Below are positions 14,777 to 24,319 of a stretch of DNA of 64,000 bases, piece after piece. Under the pieces are notes generated by a model. That model saw only the letters and a program-made list of their open reading frames with translations. It searched no databases and was not told the DNA's origin. The DNA lies in assembly GCF_016107325.1 (NCBI RefSeq), contig NZ_RCVT01000002.1, positions 124,001 to 188,000 on the forward strand, in the 5' to 3' direction. Both the position numbers and the translations under genes were made by a program. This DNA comes from Sphingomonas sp. MA1305 (lineage in GTDB: Bacteria > Pseudomonadota > Alphaproteobacteria > Sphingomonadales > Sphingomonadaceae). The stretch's first letter is position 1. Each line of letters starts with the position of its first letter.

Positions 14777-14986
14777 ATGATCGAACTGGTTCCGGCCGAG
14801 CCGATCAGCCTCGCCTCGCCCTGCGTCAACATCTGCACGCTGGACGCCGCCACCGGCTGGTGCCGCGGCTGCGGCCGGACGATCGGCGAGATCTCGAACT
14901 GGAGCGCCAAACCGGCCGAGGAGCGCCGGGCGATCCTCGCCGCGCTGCCGGCGCGCATGCGGACGCTCGGCCAGCCCAACCTTTAG
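14777..14986 (+). CDS. DUF1289 protein
   Basis: A 69-residue protein with the DUF1289 signature: [20 protein letters not shown], a four-cysteine pattern (C-x3-C ... C-x2-C) that likely binds a metal, followed by [20 protein letters not shown]. The family is widespread in proteobacteria without an assigned role. It starts 12 bp after the helicase stop and is likely expressed from the same message. ATG at 14777 gives the usual family length. Confidence 0.88.
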   Translation: MIELVPAEPISLASPCVNICTLDAATGWCRGCGRTIGEISNWSAKPAEERRAILAALPARMRTLGQPNL

Positions 14987-15040
14987 CCGGTCGGCAACCG
15001 GACCCTCCGCCGCTCGTTACGCTGGCGAAAGGGAGAAGGC

Positions 15041-15838
15041 ATGATGAAAGCGCGCTGGCTGATCGCACCGCTCGCAATCTGGGCGAGCCAGGCGCAGGCG
15101 GAAAAGGATTTTTGCGCCGACCGGCCCGGCAAGAGCAATCCGACCTGTACGCTCGATGCGGGCAAGGTGCAGGCCGAAGCGAGCCTGATCGACTGGTCGC
15201 ACAGCCGTGACAGCGACACGATCGAGGACGAGACGCTCGTCGGCGACCTGCTCGTCCGTTACGGCCTGACGCGCAGCACCGAATTGCGCGCCGGCTTCAC
15301 CAGCTACGGCATCGACCGGACGCGCGACCGCCATTCCGGCGAGATCGACCGGCAGACGGGCAGCGGCGACCTGACCTTGGGCGTGCGCCAGAGCCTGCGC
15401 GACGGCGGTCCGTCGCGCGGCGCGGCGATCAGCCTGCAACCGTTCGTGACGCTGCCGGTCGGGCGGACGCCGATCGGCGCCGGCACCTGGGGCGCCGGGG
15501 TGATCGTGCCGGCGCAGGTCTTCCTGTCCAAGGCCTGGTCGATCACCGTCGATCCCGAAGTCGATGCCGCGCCGAACGAGGACGGCGCCGGCCGCCATCT
15601 CGCTTATGCGATGGTCGCCAATCTGCGCTGGAAAGCCACCCAGTCGCTGCAGCTGGCCGGCGAGACCTATGTGCGGCGCGACGACGATCCCGGCGGCCAC
15701 GAGACCAAGGCCTCGTTCGATGCGACCGCCGCCTATCAGCTCGGCAAGAACGCCCAGATCGATGTCGCCGCCTATGCCGGGCTCAATCCCGCCACCCCGC
15801 GCTGGCAATTGCTGCTCGGCGTCGCGCAGCGGTTCTGA
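15041..15838 (+). CDS. Exported outer-membrane beta-barrel protein (MetA-phenol-degradation type)
   Basis: A 265-residue protein with a signal peptide (MMKARWLIAPLAIWASQAQA). The mature part has alternating beta-strand character and ends in aromatic-rich strands finishing VAQRF, with the terminal Phe typical of outer-membrane barrels. The order of blocks (QAEASLIDWSH, DLLVRYGLTRSTELRAGF, TLGVRQSL, LQPFVTLPVG) fits the transporter-like family related to MetA of phenol degradation. No aromatic-degradation genes are nearby, so the substrate is unknown. A GGGAGAAGG ribosome site precedes the start. Confidence 0.72.
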   Translation: MMKARWLIAPLAIWASQAQAEKDFCADRPGKSNPTCTLDAGKVQAEASLIDWSHSRDSDTIEDETLVGDLLVRYGLTRSTELRAGFTSYGIDRTRDRHSGEIDRQTGSGDLTLGVRQSLRDGGPSRGAAISLQPFVTLPVGRTPIGAGTWGAGVIVPAQVFLSKAWSITVDPEVDAAPNEDGAGRHLAYAMVANLRWKATQSLQLAGETYVRRDDDPGGHETKASFDATAAYQLGKNAQIDVAAYAGLNPATPRWQLLLGVAQRF

Positions 15839-15845
15839 CGCGCGG

Positions 15846-16484
15846 TCAGGCGGTCGCCGGCGCCGACGCCTGGGCCGCGGCGATCAGCCCGTCGTCGATC
15901 TCCGCCGCGCGGCGATAGGCGGGCCGCTCGGCGAGACGGGCGATATAGCCGGTCATCGCCTCGGTCTTCGGCAACAGGCCGAATTGCGTGTACCACATCG
16001 CCGCGGACCCGACGAAGACGTCCGCCGCGGTGAACCGATCACCGGCGATATAGGGATGGCGCGCCAACGCCCCGTCGAACACGGTCGCAGCCAGATCGAA
16101 ATGGCCGTAGCCCGCCATCCGTTGCTGGTCGCTGTTCGGCTCGAAGTTCATCGAGCGGTTGGTCACCGCCGCCTCCAGTGGGCCCGCCGCGAAGAACAGC
16201 CAGCGGTAATAATCGGCGAGCTCGTCCGGCTGCGGCGCCAGATCGGCCTCCGGAAAGGCCGCCGCCAGATACGCGCAGATCGCCGCTCCCTCGGTCACCA
16301 CCTTGTCGCCATGACGGATGGCCGGCACCTTCATCATCGGGTTGATCGCGCGATAGGCGTCGGCCTTCATGCTCGACGCATAATCGAGCACCACCGTGTC
16401 ATAGGGCGCGCCGACCTCTTCCAGCATCCAGCGGGCGATCCGCCCGCGCGACTGCGGATTGGTGTAGAAGGTCAGCGCCGCCAT
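15846..16484 (-). CDS. Glutathione S-transferase family protein
   Basis: A 212-residue GST from ATG 16484. It has an N-terminal thioredoxin-like domain (FYTNPQSRGRIARWMLEEVG, with NPMMKVPAIRHGDKVVTEGA giving the cis-Pro and the glutathione-binding E-x-A motif) and an all-helical C-terminal domain with DRFTAADVFVGSAAMW, the conserved N-capping box. The S-x-R pattern near the N-terminus suggests a serine- or cysteine-type bacterial GST. It converges with the barrel gene, 7 bp apart. The substrate is unknown; detoxification is the usual role. Confidence 0.87.
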   Translation of the reverse strand: MAALTFYTNPQSRGRIARWMLEEVGAPYDTVVLDYASSMKADAYRAINPMMKVPAIRHGDKVVTEGAAICAYLAAAFPEADLAPQPDELADYYRWLFFAAGPLEAAVTNRSMNFEPNSDQQRMAGYGHFDLAATVFDGALARHPYIAGDRFTAADVFVGSAAMWYTQFGLLPKTEAMTGYIARLAERPAYRRAAEIDDGLIAAAQASAPATA

Positions 16485-16571
16485 CGTTCGTCTCCCAGCG
16501 ATTCGTTTGCGAACGAATGTGGAACATTCCCAAGCCGGCGCGTCAATCCCGAAGCAATGCAAAAGCTTGCG

Positions 16572-17429
16572 TCAGAGCGTCCGCTTGAACAGGTCGAGCA
16601 TCCGGCCCCAGGCGCGCTCCGCCTGCGCCTGATTGTAGACGCGGCTGTCGATCACGCACCAGCCGTGCATCGCCCCCTTGTAAACCTCGATCTCCGCCGG
16701 GCGCTTGGCCGCGGCGAAGGCGGCACGCAACGCTTCCTTGTCGCCGGGGCTGCGCGCATCGTCATTCTCCGCAATGGCGATCAGATAGCTGCCGCGCAGC
16801 TTTGGCGCGAGGCGGTGCGGACTGTCCGGCGTATCGGTGACCAGCTGGGCCCCGTGGAAGGAGGCGCCGGCGTGGACCCGCGCCGGTTCCGCCGCGGCGG
16901 TGCGCAGGACGAAGGGGCCACCCATGCAATAGCCTGCCGTGCCGAGCGGCCGCTTGGTATCGACGCCGGGCTGGCGATCGATGAACGCGACGAAGGCATG
17001 CGCGTCGGCCGTCACTGCTGCCGGCGTCAGCTTCTCGCGCCACGGCATGATCCGGTCGCGCACCTGCGGCTGATCGAACGATTCGCCTTCCTTCAGGAAC
17101 GGCGCCTTGGTCGAACGGTAGAATTGGTTGACGACGAGCACGGCATAGCCGCTCTGCGCCAGCCGGTCCGCCATCTGCCTGAAGGCGGGACGCAGGCCCA
17201 TGATGTCCGGCCACATCACCACGCCCGGGTGACGACCGCTTGTCGGCGCGGTGAAATAGGCGTCGCACTCGCCGTCGGGCGTCGCGATCGTCACGTCGCG
17301 GCCCTTCGCCGGCAGCGCATCGGCAGCGACCGGCAGCATCATCGCCAGGCCGACGACGCCGGCCGCCGCGCCGAACTGGCGGCGCGACAGATGATGGTCG
17401 TTATCCTCGGCGGTCCATTCGTCGCACAT
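16572..17429 (-). CDS. Dienelactone hydrolase family protein, Tat-type signal
   Basis: A 285-residue alpha/beta hydrolase. The N-terminus carries a Tat-like SRRQFGAAAGVVGLAMML signal. The mature domain has the cysteine nucleophile in GTAGYCMGGPF, an acidic residue around AENDDARSPGD, and the catalytic His in GAMHGWC, the Cys-Asp-His triad of dienelactone hydrolases. No chloroaromatic pathway genes are near, so a general carboxylesterase or lactonase outside the cytoplasm is more likely. It is transcribed toward the GST gene with an 87-bp gap. Confidence 0.85.
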   Translation of the reverse strand: MCDEWTAEDNDHHLSRRQFGAAAGVVGLAMMLPVAADALPAKGRDVTIATPDGECDAYFTAPTSGRHPGVVMWPDIMGLRPAFRQMADRLAQSGYAVLVVNQFYRSTKAPFLKEGESFDQPQVRDRIMPWREKLTPAAVTADAHAFVAFIDRQPGVDTKRPLGTAGYCMGGPFVLRTAAAEPARVHAGASFHGAQLVTDTPDSPHRLAPKLRGSYLIAIAENDDARSPGDKEALRAAFAAAKRPAEIEVYKGAMHGWCVIDSRVYNQAQAERAWGRMLDLFKRTL

Positions 17430-17497
17430 CGCGCCTCTCCCGATCGGTTGCGGCGCGAGGCTATCTCAGGACAGGGGCGACGCCTAGCTCTTCCGGC

Positions 17498-18169
17498 TCA
17501 GCGGTCGCCGAACAGCGCCCGCGCCTCTGCCTGCGCGTCGGTCTCGCCCTCGACACCGCCGCGGGCGGCCGCCTCGCGCTCGGCACGGAGCGACGCGATC
17601 AGCGCCTCGCGATCGCCCTCCAGCCGGGTATCCTGCGGCGCCGGCTCGGTACCCGCCGCCTTGGCGGCCTTGGCCACCGCCGCGTCGAGCTCGCGCTGCG
17701 ACGTCAGGCCGAGCGTCACCGGGTCCTTCGGCGTGATGTTGGCGATGTTCCAGTGGCTGCGGTCGCGGATCGCAGCGATCGTCGTGCGCGTCGTGCCGAT
17801 CAGATTGCTGATCGCGCCGTCGCTGATTTCCGGATGGTTGCGGATGATCCAGGCGATGCCGTCCGGCTTGTCCTGGCGCTTGGACACCGGCGTGTAGCGC
17901 GGCCCCTTGGTTCGGCGCACCTGCTCCGGCCCCTTGGTCATCTTCAGGCGGTACGCCGGATCGGCCTGCCCCTTGTCGATCTCGTCCTGGGTCACCTCAT
18001 GGGCGCGGACGGGATCGCGACCGGTCAGCTTGGTGCCGGCGGTGTCGTCGGCGATCGCCTGGACTTCGAGGATGTGCAGCCCGCAGAAGTCGGCGATCTG
18101 ATCGAACGACAGCGAGGTGTTGTCGACCAGCCAGGAAGCGGTCGCATGAGGCATGAGCGGCTGGGCCAC
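17498..18169 (-). CDS. trcR: TrcR (DUF1013) cell-cycle transcription regulator
   Basis: A 223-residue protein matching DUF1013: MAQPLMPHATASWLVDNTSL, FDQIADFCGLHILEVQAIAD, then a second helix-turn-helix-like block (PDGIAWIIRNHPEISDGAIS, NLIGTTRTTIAAIRDRSHWN). The C-terminal third is Ala/Arg/Glu-rich and probably extended. In alphaproteobacteria this family is named the cell-cycle regulator TrcR. The quinone oxidoreductase and DUF1192 genes nearby recall its usual alphaproteobacterial neighbourhood. Confidence 0.85.
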   Translation of the reverse strand: MAQPLMPHATASWLVDNTSLSFDQIADFCGLHILEVQAIADDTAGTKLTGRDPVRAHEVTQDEIDKGQADPAYRLKMTKGPEQVRRTKGPRYTPVSKRQDKPDGIAWIIRNHPEISDGAISNLIGTTRTTIAAIRDRSHWNIANITPKDPVTLGLTSQRELDAAVAKAAKAAGTEPAPQDTRLEGDREALIASLRAEREAAARGGVEGETDAQAEARALFGDR

Positions 18170-18360
18170 GGGATTTACTCCGTCGGAAATAAATAGGGCC
18201 GCCCCATCACGGAGCGGCCGTCACAATGGCCCGATGTACTGTGCGTGTGGCCGAATGGCAACTGGCGTACGATTTGCGGCACCTGCGTTGACCGAACTGT
18301 CACAATTCTCGACTATGCGACGCTCGATCACCGCATATCGTGTTCAGGGAGTTTGATAAA

Positions 18361-18621
18361 ATGACCGTCCTCAAGGGCCTGCTTGCCGCCGTTGCCGGCA
18401 CTGCGCTTCTCGCCGCACCGGTGGCCGCTTCGGCCGCGCCGACGACCGGCAACCCGGCCGCCAGCCTCTCGGTCGCGCGCGCCGCGGCGCCGGCCGCCGG
18501 CAAGAGCAAGATCGGCGCATCGGTGCCGACCGCGACCCTCGTCAGCATCGGCGTGCTCGCCGCACTGGTCGCGGTCGTGCTGGTCGCGACGGATGGCGGC
18601 GACAATTCCGCCAGCAACTAA
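18361..18621 (+). CDS. Small exported or membrane-anchored protein
   Basis: An 86-residue protein (MTVLKGLLAAVAGTALLAAP) with a signal peptide ending AASAAP, an Ala-rich middle, and one strong transmembrane helix (VSIGVLAALVAVVLVATDGG) before the short polar tail GDNSASN. It has its own AT-richer upstream region and a strong terminator, as for a small, possibly abundant, monocistronic message. Similar small hypotheticals occur in Sphingomonas. The function is unknown. Confidence 0.75.
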   Translation: MTVLKGLLAAVAGTALLAAPVAASAAPTTGNPAASLSVARAAAPAAGKSKIGASVPTATLVSIGVLAALVAVVLVATDGGDNSASN

Positions 18622-18647
18622 TCGTTAACGCCATCACGGCGTGGAAC

Positions 18648-18684
18648 GGGCCTCGCGGCGTCGCTTTGCGGGGCCCTTTTCTTT
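18648..18684 (+). terminator. Rho-independent terminator of the small exported protein gene
   Basis: GGGCCTCGC (18648-18656) pairs with GCGGGGCCC (18668-18676) with one G-T pair, followed by TTTTCTTT. It lies 27 bp after the stop at 18621. Confidence 0.85.
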
Positions 18685-18703
18685 GCCTGGGTGCCCGCCG
18701 GCT

Positions 18704-19387
18704 CTAGCGATCCGGCAGGCGGCCCAGCGGCAGCAGTTGAGAGGCGAGCTTGCGGGTCGCGGCGGGATCGTCGCTGCGCAGCGATGCCAATATCGCCACC
18801 GCCCCGCGCTGCATCAGCCGGTCGAGCGGCGTCACCACGCCGGCGCGCGCCGCCACTTCCGCCAACTGTCGCCCGCGCGGGTCGGCAGGGTCGGCCTGTA
18901 GCCGCAGCAACGCGGCCAGTCCCGGGAACAGGGCGCGATCGCCCCCCAGCGCCACCGCCCGGTCGAGCGCGGCAAAGGCCACCGGCTTCTGCGCGCCCAG
19001 CAAGGCACGGCCGACCATCCGGCCGACCTTGGCGATCGCCCCCATATGCCAGGCACCGAAACCCAATTGCGCCTCTGCATTGCGGGGATCGCGAGCGACC
19101 AATGCCTCAAACGCGTGGCGTGCGCCCACCGCGTCGGTGCGGCTGCCGGTCAGCTTGGCGCGATACCCCAGCGCCGTCGCCTGCATCAGCAGCGCTTCGC
19201 GATCGCCCGGGTCGCGGCGTAGCTGCGCGGCGGTCAGCGCCTGCGCCTGCACGACCTTCTTGAGCGCATCGTCGGGATCGCGATCGGCGAAGGATGCCTG
19301 GGTCAGGATCTCGCGCGCGCTTTGCGCGGCGCAGGGGCAGGATACCGCCATCGCGACCAGAGTCGCGCCCAACCGCCAGGGCCGCAT
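18704..19387 (-). CDS. Exported TPR-like protein
   Basis: A 227-residue protein from ATG 19387 with a signal peptide (MRPWRLGATLVAMAVSCPCA). The mature part is helical with tetratricopeptide-like repeats: ADRDPDDALKKVVQAQALTA, RDPGDREALLMQATALGYRA, AVGARHAFEALVARDPRNAE and later DPADPRGRQLAEVAARAG. It is probably a periplasmic scaffold or a protein-binding factor. There is no lipobox. The downstream end (18704) faces the terminator of the small exported gene. No specific partner is visible. Confidence 0.78.
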   Translation of the reverse strand: MRPWRLGATLVAMAVSCPCAAQSAREILTQASFADRDPDDALKKVVQAQALTAAQLRRDPGDREALLMQATALGYRAKLTGSRTDAVGARHAFEALVARDPRNAEAQLGFGAWHMGAIAKVGRMVGRALLGAQKPVAFAALDRAVALGGDRALFPGLAALLRLQADPADPRGRQLAEVAARAGVVTPLDRLMQRGAVAILASLRSDDPAATRKLASQLLPLGRLPDR

Positions 19388-19469
19388 CCCCTCTCCTCTT
19401 CTTGAACCGCCCGTCAACGCACCGCACCACGGTTCGATCCGGTCGCGAAATGACCTGGTGCCGATCCGG

Positions 19470-20468
19470 TCAGAGCGTCAGCACGATCTTGCCGACATGG
19501 TCGCCCGCTTCCATCCGGGCATGGGCCGCCGCCGCCTCGCCGAGCGGATAGATCTGGTCGATCACCGGGCGCAGCCGCCCCGCCTCGACATGCGGCCAGA
19601 CGTGGCGGTGGATCTCGTCGGCGACCAGCGACTTGAACGCCGCATCGCGGGGACGCAGGGTCGATCCGGTCAGCGTCAACCGGCGGCGCATGATCTCGAA
19701 CAACGGCACGGTGGCGTGGGCGCCGCGCTGCACCGCGATCGACACCTGCCGGCCGTCCTCGGCAAGGCAGGCGATATTGCGCGGGACATAATCGCCGCCG
19801 ACCATGTCGAGCACGATGGCGACACCCCGCCCGTCGGTGATCCGGCGCACCTCCTCGACGAAATCCTGCTCGCGATAGTCGATCGCATGGTCCGCGCCCA
19901 GTTCCAGCGCCCGCGCGCATTTGCGGGCGTCGCCGCAGGTGACGATGACGGTCAGGCCGAACAGTTTGCCGAGGGCGATCGCGGTGGTGCCGATGCCGCT
20001 GGTACCACCATGGACCAGCACCGTGTCGCCCTGGCTGGCGAAGGCGCGTTCGAACAAATTGGTCCAGACAGTGAACAATGTCTCCGGCAGCGCGGCCGCC
20101 TCATACATCTCCAGTCCGTCGGGAACCGGTAGGCACTGGCCCGCCGCGACAGTGGCGAATTCGGCATAGCCGCCGCCGGCGAGCAGGGCGCAGACGGGCT
20201 GGCCGACCGCAAGCGTGTCCACCCCTTCACCCAATGCCGCGATCGTGCCGGCGACCTCCAGCCCGGGGATCGACGGCGCGCCCGGCGGCGGCGGATAGTT
20301 GCCCTGGCGCTGCAGCACATCGGGCCGGTTGACCCCCGCCGCGGCGACGCGGATCAGCACCTCGCCCGCGCCCGGTTGCGGCACCGGCCGCTCGACCAGC
20401 CGCAACACCTCCGGCCCGCCGGGCTCGGCCGGATCGATCGCCTGCATCGTCTGGGGAAGATCGCTCAT
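19470..20468 (-). CDS. NAD(P)H-quinone oxidoreductase (zeta-crystallin/PIG3 type)
   Basis: A 332-residue zinc-independent medium-chain reductase from ATG 20468 (MSDLPQTMQAIDPAEPG). Features are GEVLIRVAAAGVNRPDVLQR, the Y-P-P-P-P-G-A-P motif, GLEVAGTIAALGEGV, and the nucleotide-binding VLVHGGTSGIGTTAIALGK loop. No catalytic or structural zinc cysteines are present. The PIG3-type YPPPPGAP block identifies quinone oxidoreductases that make one-electron or two-electron reductions with NADPH. The gene is divergent from the DUF1192 gene. Frame extension to 20705 overlaps that gene and is not real. Confidence 0.9.
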   Translation of the reverse strand: MSDLPQTMQAIDPAEPGGPEVLRLVERPVPQPGAGEVLIRVAAAGVNRPDVLQRQGNYPPPPGAPSIPGLEVAGTIAALGEGVDTLAVGQPVCALLAGGGYAEFATVAAGQCLPVPDGLEMYEAAALPETLFTVWTNLFERAFASQGDTVLVHGGTSGIGTTAIALGKLFGLTVIVTCGDARKCARALELGADHAIDYREQDFVEEVRRITDGRGVAIVLDMVGGDYVPRNIACLAEDGRQVSIAVQRGAHATVPLFEIMRRRLTLTGSTLRPRDAAFKSLVADEIHRHVWPHVEAGRLRPVIDQIYPLGEAAAAHARMEAGDHVGKIVLTL

Positions 20469-20543
20469 CCGGTCGCATCCTATTGGTGGGGCGGCCTTCA
20501 GCTTATTGACATCGCACGGCCGCGGGTCAACGTTGCCGGGATC

Positions 20544-20738
20544 ATGGAACTGGACGACCGCCCTTCTCGTCCCAATGACGCGCTGGCCGAACTGCACCGG
20601 CAGGATCTCGATCCGCTGTCGGTCGCCGAGCTGGAGGCGCGGATCGCCGCGCTGTCCGTGGAGATCGAGCGGACCCGGACGCATATGCAACGCGCCGTCG
20701 ACCACCGCGCAAGCGCCGACGCCTTATTCCGGCGATGA
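20544..20738 (+). CDS. DUF1192 protein
   Basis: A 64-residue acidic protein (MELDDRPSRPNDALAELHRQ) with the DUF1192 pattern: DLDPLSVAELEARIAALSVE, then IERTRTHMQRAVDHRASADA, forming a short coiled coil, and a final LFRR. It starts 75 bp from the divergent quinone oxidoreductase. The family is restricted mainly to alphaproteobacteria and has no assigned role. Start at 20544 is the only ATG giving family length. Confidence 0.85.
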   Translation: MELDDRPSRPNDALAELHRQDLDPLSVAELEARIAALSVEIERTRTHMQRAVDHRASADALFRR

Positions 20739-20872
20739 CGCAGCCGGGTATCGCCCCCGCCGGTCGCAACCGGCATCGGCCCGCTACCCGGATGGTTGAT
20801 GGAACGCCCCATAATACCGACATTGGTGGAAAGGGCCCGGCGATCCACCGTGGCCCGACTGGAGTAAGCTGA

Positions 20873-23188
20873 ATGCCATCCTTCGCCCCCGCGCTCGAGA
20901 CCACGCTGCACAAGGCGCTCGAGGCCGCGTCGTCCCGCCGCCACGAATATGCGACGCTGGAGCATCTGCTCCTGGCGCTGATCGGCGACGAACATGCGTC
21001 GAAAGTGATGGAGGCCTGCAACGTCGACCTCGGCGATCTGAAGACCACCGTTGCTCATTATCTCGATACCGAACTCGATGCGCTGAAGGTCGATGCCGCG
21101 ACCGACCCGTCGCCGACCAGCGGGTTCCAGCGCGTCGTCCAGCGCGCCATCCTGCACGTCCAGTCGTCCGGCCGCGACGAGGTGACCGGCGCCAACGTGC
21201 TCGTCGCTCTGTTCAGCGAGCGGGAGAGCTATGCCGTCTATTTCCTGCAGCAGCAGGACATGAGCCGTCTCGATGCGGTCAGCTTCATCAGCCACGGCGT
21301 CGGCAAGGGCGCCCAGGCCAACGAGGCGACGCCCCCCAAGGGTGCCGAGGAGGAAAAGCCGAAGGTCGCCGCCGACAAGGGCAAGGGCGAAAGCGCGCTC
21401 AAGCAGTTCACCGTCGATCTCAACGAGAAGGCGAAGATCGGCAAGGTCGATCCGCTGATCGGCCGCGGGCCGGAGGTCGACCGCACGATCCAGATCCTCT
21501 GCCGCCGCAGCAAGAACAACCCGCTCTATGTCGGTGATCCCGGCGTCGGCAAGACCGCGATCGCCGAAGGGCTGGCGCGCAAGATCGTCGAGGGCGAGGT
21601 GCCCGACGTACTCAAGGAGGCGGTGATCTACAGCCTCGACATGGGCGCGCTGCTCGCCGGCACCCGCTACCGCGGCGATTTCGAGGAGCGGCTGAAGGCG
21701 GTCGTCAACGAGTTGGAGAAGCTGCCGCACGCGGTCCTGTTCATCGACGAGATCCACACCGTGATCGGTGCCGGCGCGACCAGCGGCGGTGCGATGGACG
21801 CGTCCAACCTGCTCAAGCCGGCGCTGTCGGGCGGCACGATCCGCTGCATCGGCTCGACGACCTACAAGGAGTTCCGCAACCACTTCGAGAAGGATCGCGC
21901 GCTGCTGCGCCGCTTCCAGAAGATCGACGTCAACGAACCGACGATCGAGGATACGATCAAGATCCTCGCCGGCTTGCGCTCGGCGTTCGAGGAGCATCAC
22001 AGCGTCAAATACACCCCCGACGCGATCAAGTCGGCGGTGGAGCTGTCGGCGCGCTACATCAACGACCGCAAGCTGCCCGACAAGGCGATCGATGTGATCG
22101 ACGAGGTCGGCGCGATGCAGATGCTGGTGCCGCAGAACAAGCGCAAGAAGACGATCACGGCGCGCGAGATCGAGGCGGTGATCGCTACGATGGCGCGCAT
22201 CCCGCCGAAGTCGGTCAGCACGGACGACAAGAAGGCGCTGGAGACGCTGGAAACCGATCTGAAGCGCGTGGTGTTCGGTCAGAACGGGGCGATCGAGAAG
22301 CTCGCCGCCGCAATTAAACTGTCCCGTGCGGGTCTGCGCGATCCGGAAAAGCCGATCGGCAACTATCTGTTCACCGGCCCGACCGGCGTCGGCAAGACGG
22401 AGGTCGCCAAGCAGCTGTCGGCGATTCTCGGCATCCCGCTCCAGCGGTTCGACATGTCCGAATATATGGAGCGGCATTCGGTCAGTCGGTTGATCGGTGC
22501 GCCTCCCGGCTATGTCGGCTTCGACCAGGGCGGGCTGCTGACCGACGCGGTCGATCAGAACCCGCATTGCGTGCTGCTGCTCGACGAGATCGAGAAGGCG
22601 CACCCGGACCTGTTCAACATCCTGTTACAGGTGATGGACAACGGGCGCCTGACCGACCAGCACGGCAAGACGGTCGACTTCCGCAACGTCATCCTGATCA
22701 TGACGACCAATGCCGGCGCCGCCGACATGGCGCGCGAGACGGTCGGCTTCGGCAACCTCACCCGCGAGGGCGAGGACGAGCAGGCGGTGCAGCGGATGTT
22801 CTCGCCGGAATTCCGCAATCGCCTCGATGCGATCGTGCCGTTCGGCTATCTGCCGACCGAGGTCGTGGCGCGGGTGGTGGACAAGTTCATCCTCCAGCTC
22901 GAGCTGCAGCTGGCGGATCGGCAGGTCCATATCAACCTGGATGATGCGGCCAAGGCGTGGCTGACTGAAAAGGGCTATGACAAATTGTACGGTGCCCGCC
23001 CGATGGGCCGTTTGATCCAAGAGAAGATCAAGCAGCCGCTCGCCGAGGAATTGCTGTTCGGCAAGCTGGTCCACGGCGGCGAGGTGACGGTGAAGATGAA
23101 GGACGGCGCCTTGTCCTTCGCGATCGAGCCGGCCGCGCCGAAGAAGCCGCGCAAGAAGGGCAAGCCCGAGGCGGTCGACGCCAAGTAA
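20873..23188 (+). CDS. clpA: ATP-dependent Clp protease ATP-binding subunit ClpA
   Basis: A 771-residue Clp/Hsp100 unfoldase. It has an N-domain with two Clp_N repeats (1-~140), a charged linker, AAA domain 1 with GDPGVGKT (221-228), and AAA domain 2 with GPTGVGKT (about 502-509). There is no ClpB-type long middle coiled coil. A ClpP-docking I-G-F/L-type loop is likely in the second AAA domain near [15 protein letters not shown], but I cannot mark it precisely. It unfolds substrates for ClpP. The adaptor gene clpS, often just upstream, is not in this window. A strong terminator follows. Confidence 0.95.
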   Translation: MPSFAPALETTLHKALEAASSRRHEYATLEHLLLALIGDEHASKVMEACNVDLGDLKTTVAHYLDTELDALKVDAATDPSPTSGFQRVVQRAILHVQSSGRDEVTGANVLVALFSERESYAVYFLQQQDMSRLDAVSFISHGVGKGAQANEATPPKGAEEEKPKVAADKGKGESALKQFTVDLNEKAKIGKVDPLIGRGPEVDRTIQILCRRSKNNPLYVGDPGVGKTAIAEGLARKIVEGEVPDVLKEAVIYSLDMGALLAGTRYRGDFEERLKAVVNELEKLPHAVLFIDEIHTVIGAGATSGGAMDASNLLKPALSGGTIRCIGSTTYKEFRNHFEKDRALLRRFQKIDVNEPTIEDTIKILAGLRSAFEEHHSVKYTPDAIKSAVELSARYINDRKLPDKAIDVIDEVGAMQMLVPQNKRKKTITAREIEAVIATMARIPPKSVSTDDKKALETLETDLKRVVFGQNGAIEKLAAAIKLSRAGLRDPEKPIGNYLFTGPTGVGKTEVAKQLSAILGIPLQRFDMSEYMERHSVSRLIGAPPGYVGFDQGGLLTDAVDQNPHCVLLLDEIEKAHPDLFNILLQVMDNGRLTDQHGKTVDFRNVILIMTTNAGAADMARETVGFGNLTREGEDEQAVQRMFSPEFRNRLDAIVPFGYLPTEVVARVVDKFILQLELQLADRQVHINLDDAAKAWLTEKGYDKLYGARPMGRLIQEKIKQPLAEELLFGKLVHGGEVTVKMKDGALSFAIEPAAPKKPRKKGKPEAVDAK

Positions 23189-23215
23189 GGCGCTCTTCCC
23201 ACAGGCTGATGGCGA

Positions 23216-23252
23216 AGCGGATCGGATTCGATGGAGTCCGATCCGTTTTCGT
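23216..23252 (+). terminator. Rho-independent terminator of clpA
   Basis: CGGATCGGA (23218-23226) pairs with TCCGATCCG (23237-23245), followed by TTTTCGTTT. It lies 29 bp after the clpA stop and before the convergent rlmJ gene. Confidence 0.85.
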
Positions 23253-23302
23253 TTCCGCGGCACTCGTCCCCGCCGTGGAAGAGGGGGCGATACAGCTTTG
23301 CC

Positions 23303-24133
23303 TTAGACGATTAACCAGTCGGCGGACATGACGCCATCATGCCCCTCAGGCGCCAAGGCAGTGCGCAGGGCCTCCAGCAGGGCTGGAAGCGCCTGGGTGA
23401 AGGCATAGGGCGGGTTGATGATGAAGAGCCCCGCGCCGTTGTAGATGCCGGGCTGATCCTCGTCGTACAACCAATGCTCGACCATCAGAAACTTGGGGAT
23501 GCCGAGCTTCCGCAACTGTTCTTTCCACCGCAAATGCGTCGCGCGGTCTTTCAGCGGATACCAGATCACCGTCACGCCGTGCCCCCATTTGCGGTGCGCC
23601 ATGCCCAGCGTGGCCGCGATGCGGGCGCGTTCGTCCGTTTGCTCATAGGGCGGGTCGACCACCACCACGCCGCGTGCGGTCCGCGGCGGCACCATCGCCA
23701 GCCAAAATTCATAGGCGTCCCGCTCGTGCACGGCGGCGGGTGTGCCGCGCATCTCCCTGCGCAGGGTATCGGCGTCTTCGGGATGTTTTTCATTGAGGAT
23801 CAAAAGATCCTGCGGGCGCAGAAGCTGCGCCAGCACACGCGGCGACCCCGGGTAGAGACGCGGCTCGGCCGCGTCATTCACCGCCCGCACGGCAGCGCGA
23901 TATTCGTCCAGCAATGGATTGGGGTCAGCAGCCGCCCGTACGACGCCGTGGATCGATTCACCCGTGCGCTGGGCAGCCTCGCCGTAGAGGTCATACAGCC
24001 CGCAACCGGCATGCGTATCGATGAGGGTGAGCGCACCCTGTTTCAGTTGCAGGGCACGCACCAGCGCGATCAGCAGGGCGTGCTTGACGACGTCGGCGCT
24101 GTTGCCGGCGTGGAAGGAATGGCGATAGTTCAC
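23303..24133 (-). CDS. rlmJ: 23S rRNA (adenine(2030)-N6)-methyltransferase RlmJ
   Basis: A 276-residue protein beginning MNYRHSFHAGNSADVVKHAL, the hallmark RlmJ start. A Rossmann methyltransferase core follows, with IDTHAGCGLYDL as the SAM-binding region and VVVVDPPYEQTDE as the catalytic D-P-P-Y motif of N6-adenine methylases. The C-terminus has GAGLFIINPPY. RlmJ methylates A2030 of 23S rRNA. It is transcribed convergently with clpA. Confidence 0.95.
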   Translation of the reverse strand: MNYRHSFHAGNSADVVKHALLIALVRALQLKQGALTLIDTHAGCGLYDLYGEAAQRTGESIHGVVRAAADPNPLLDEYRAAVRAVNDAAEPRLYPGSPRVLAQLLRPQDLLILNEKHPEDADTLRREMRGTPAAVHERDAYEFWLAMVPPRTARGVVVVDPPYEQTDERARIAATLGMAHRKWGHGVTVIWYPLKDRATHLRWKEQLRKLGIPKFLMVEHWLYDEDQPGIYNGAGLFIINPPYAFTQALPALLEALRTALAPEGHDGVMSADWLIV

Positions 24134-24319
24134 TGCAATCTCAAATCCCGTTGCTCCGCCTGATACGCTGGCAGCGATCGATGCGGGCGCCCCCGCCGGC
24201 CTGGAATCACCGACACGGGGCGAGCGCCGCTAGCAGGCCAAGTCCTCCAAGGCATTGTCGCGTTCGGCCATTGCGCGACTTCACTTCCACGTCCGACGTT
24301 CACAGTCCAAGGGGTCACC

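Noticed and set aside
20498..22603. 701-codon frame antisense to clpA
   Set aside because: A GC-rich third-position shadow of clpA; the sense strand has full ClpA motifs.
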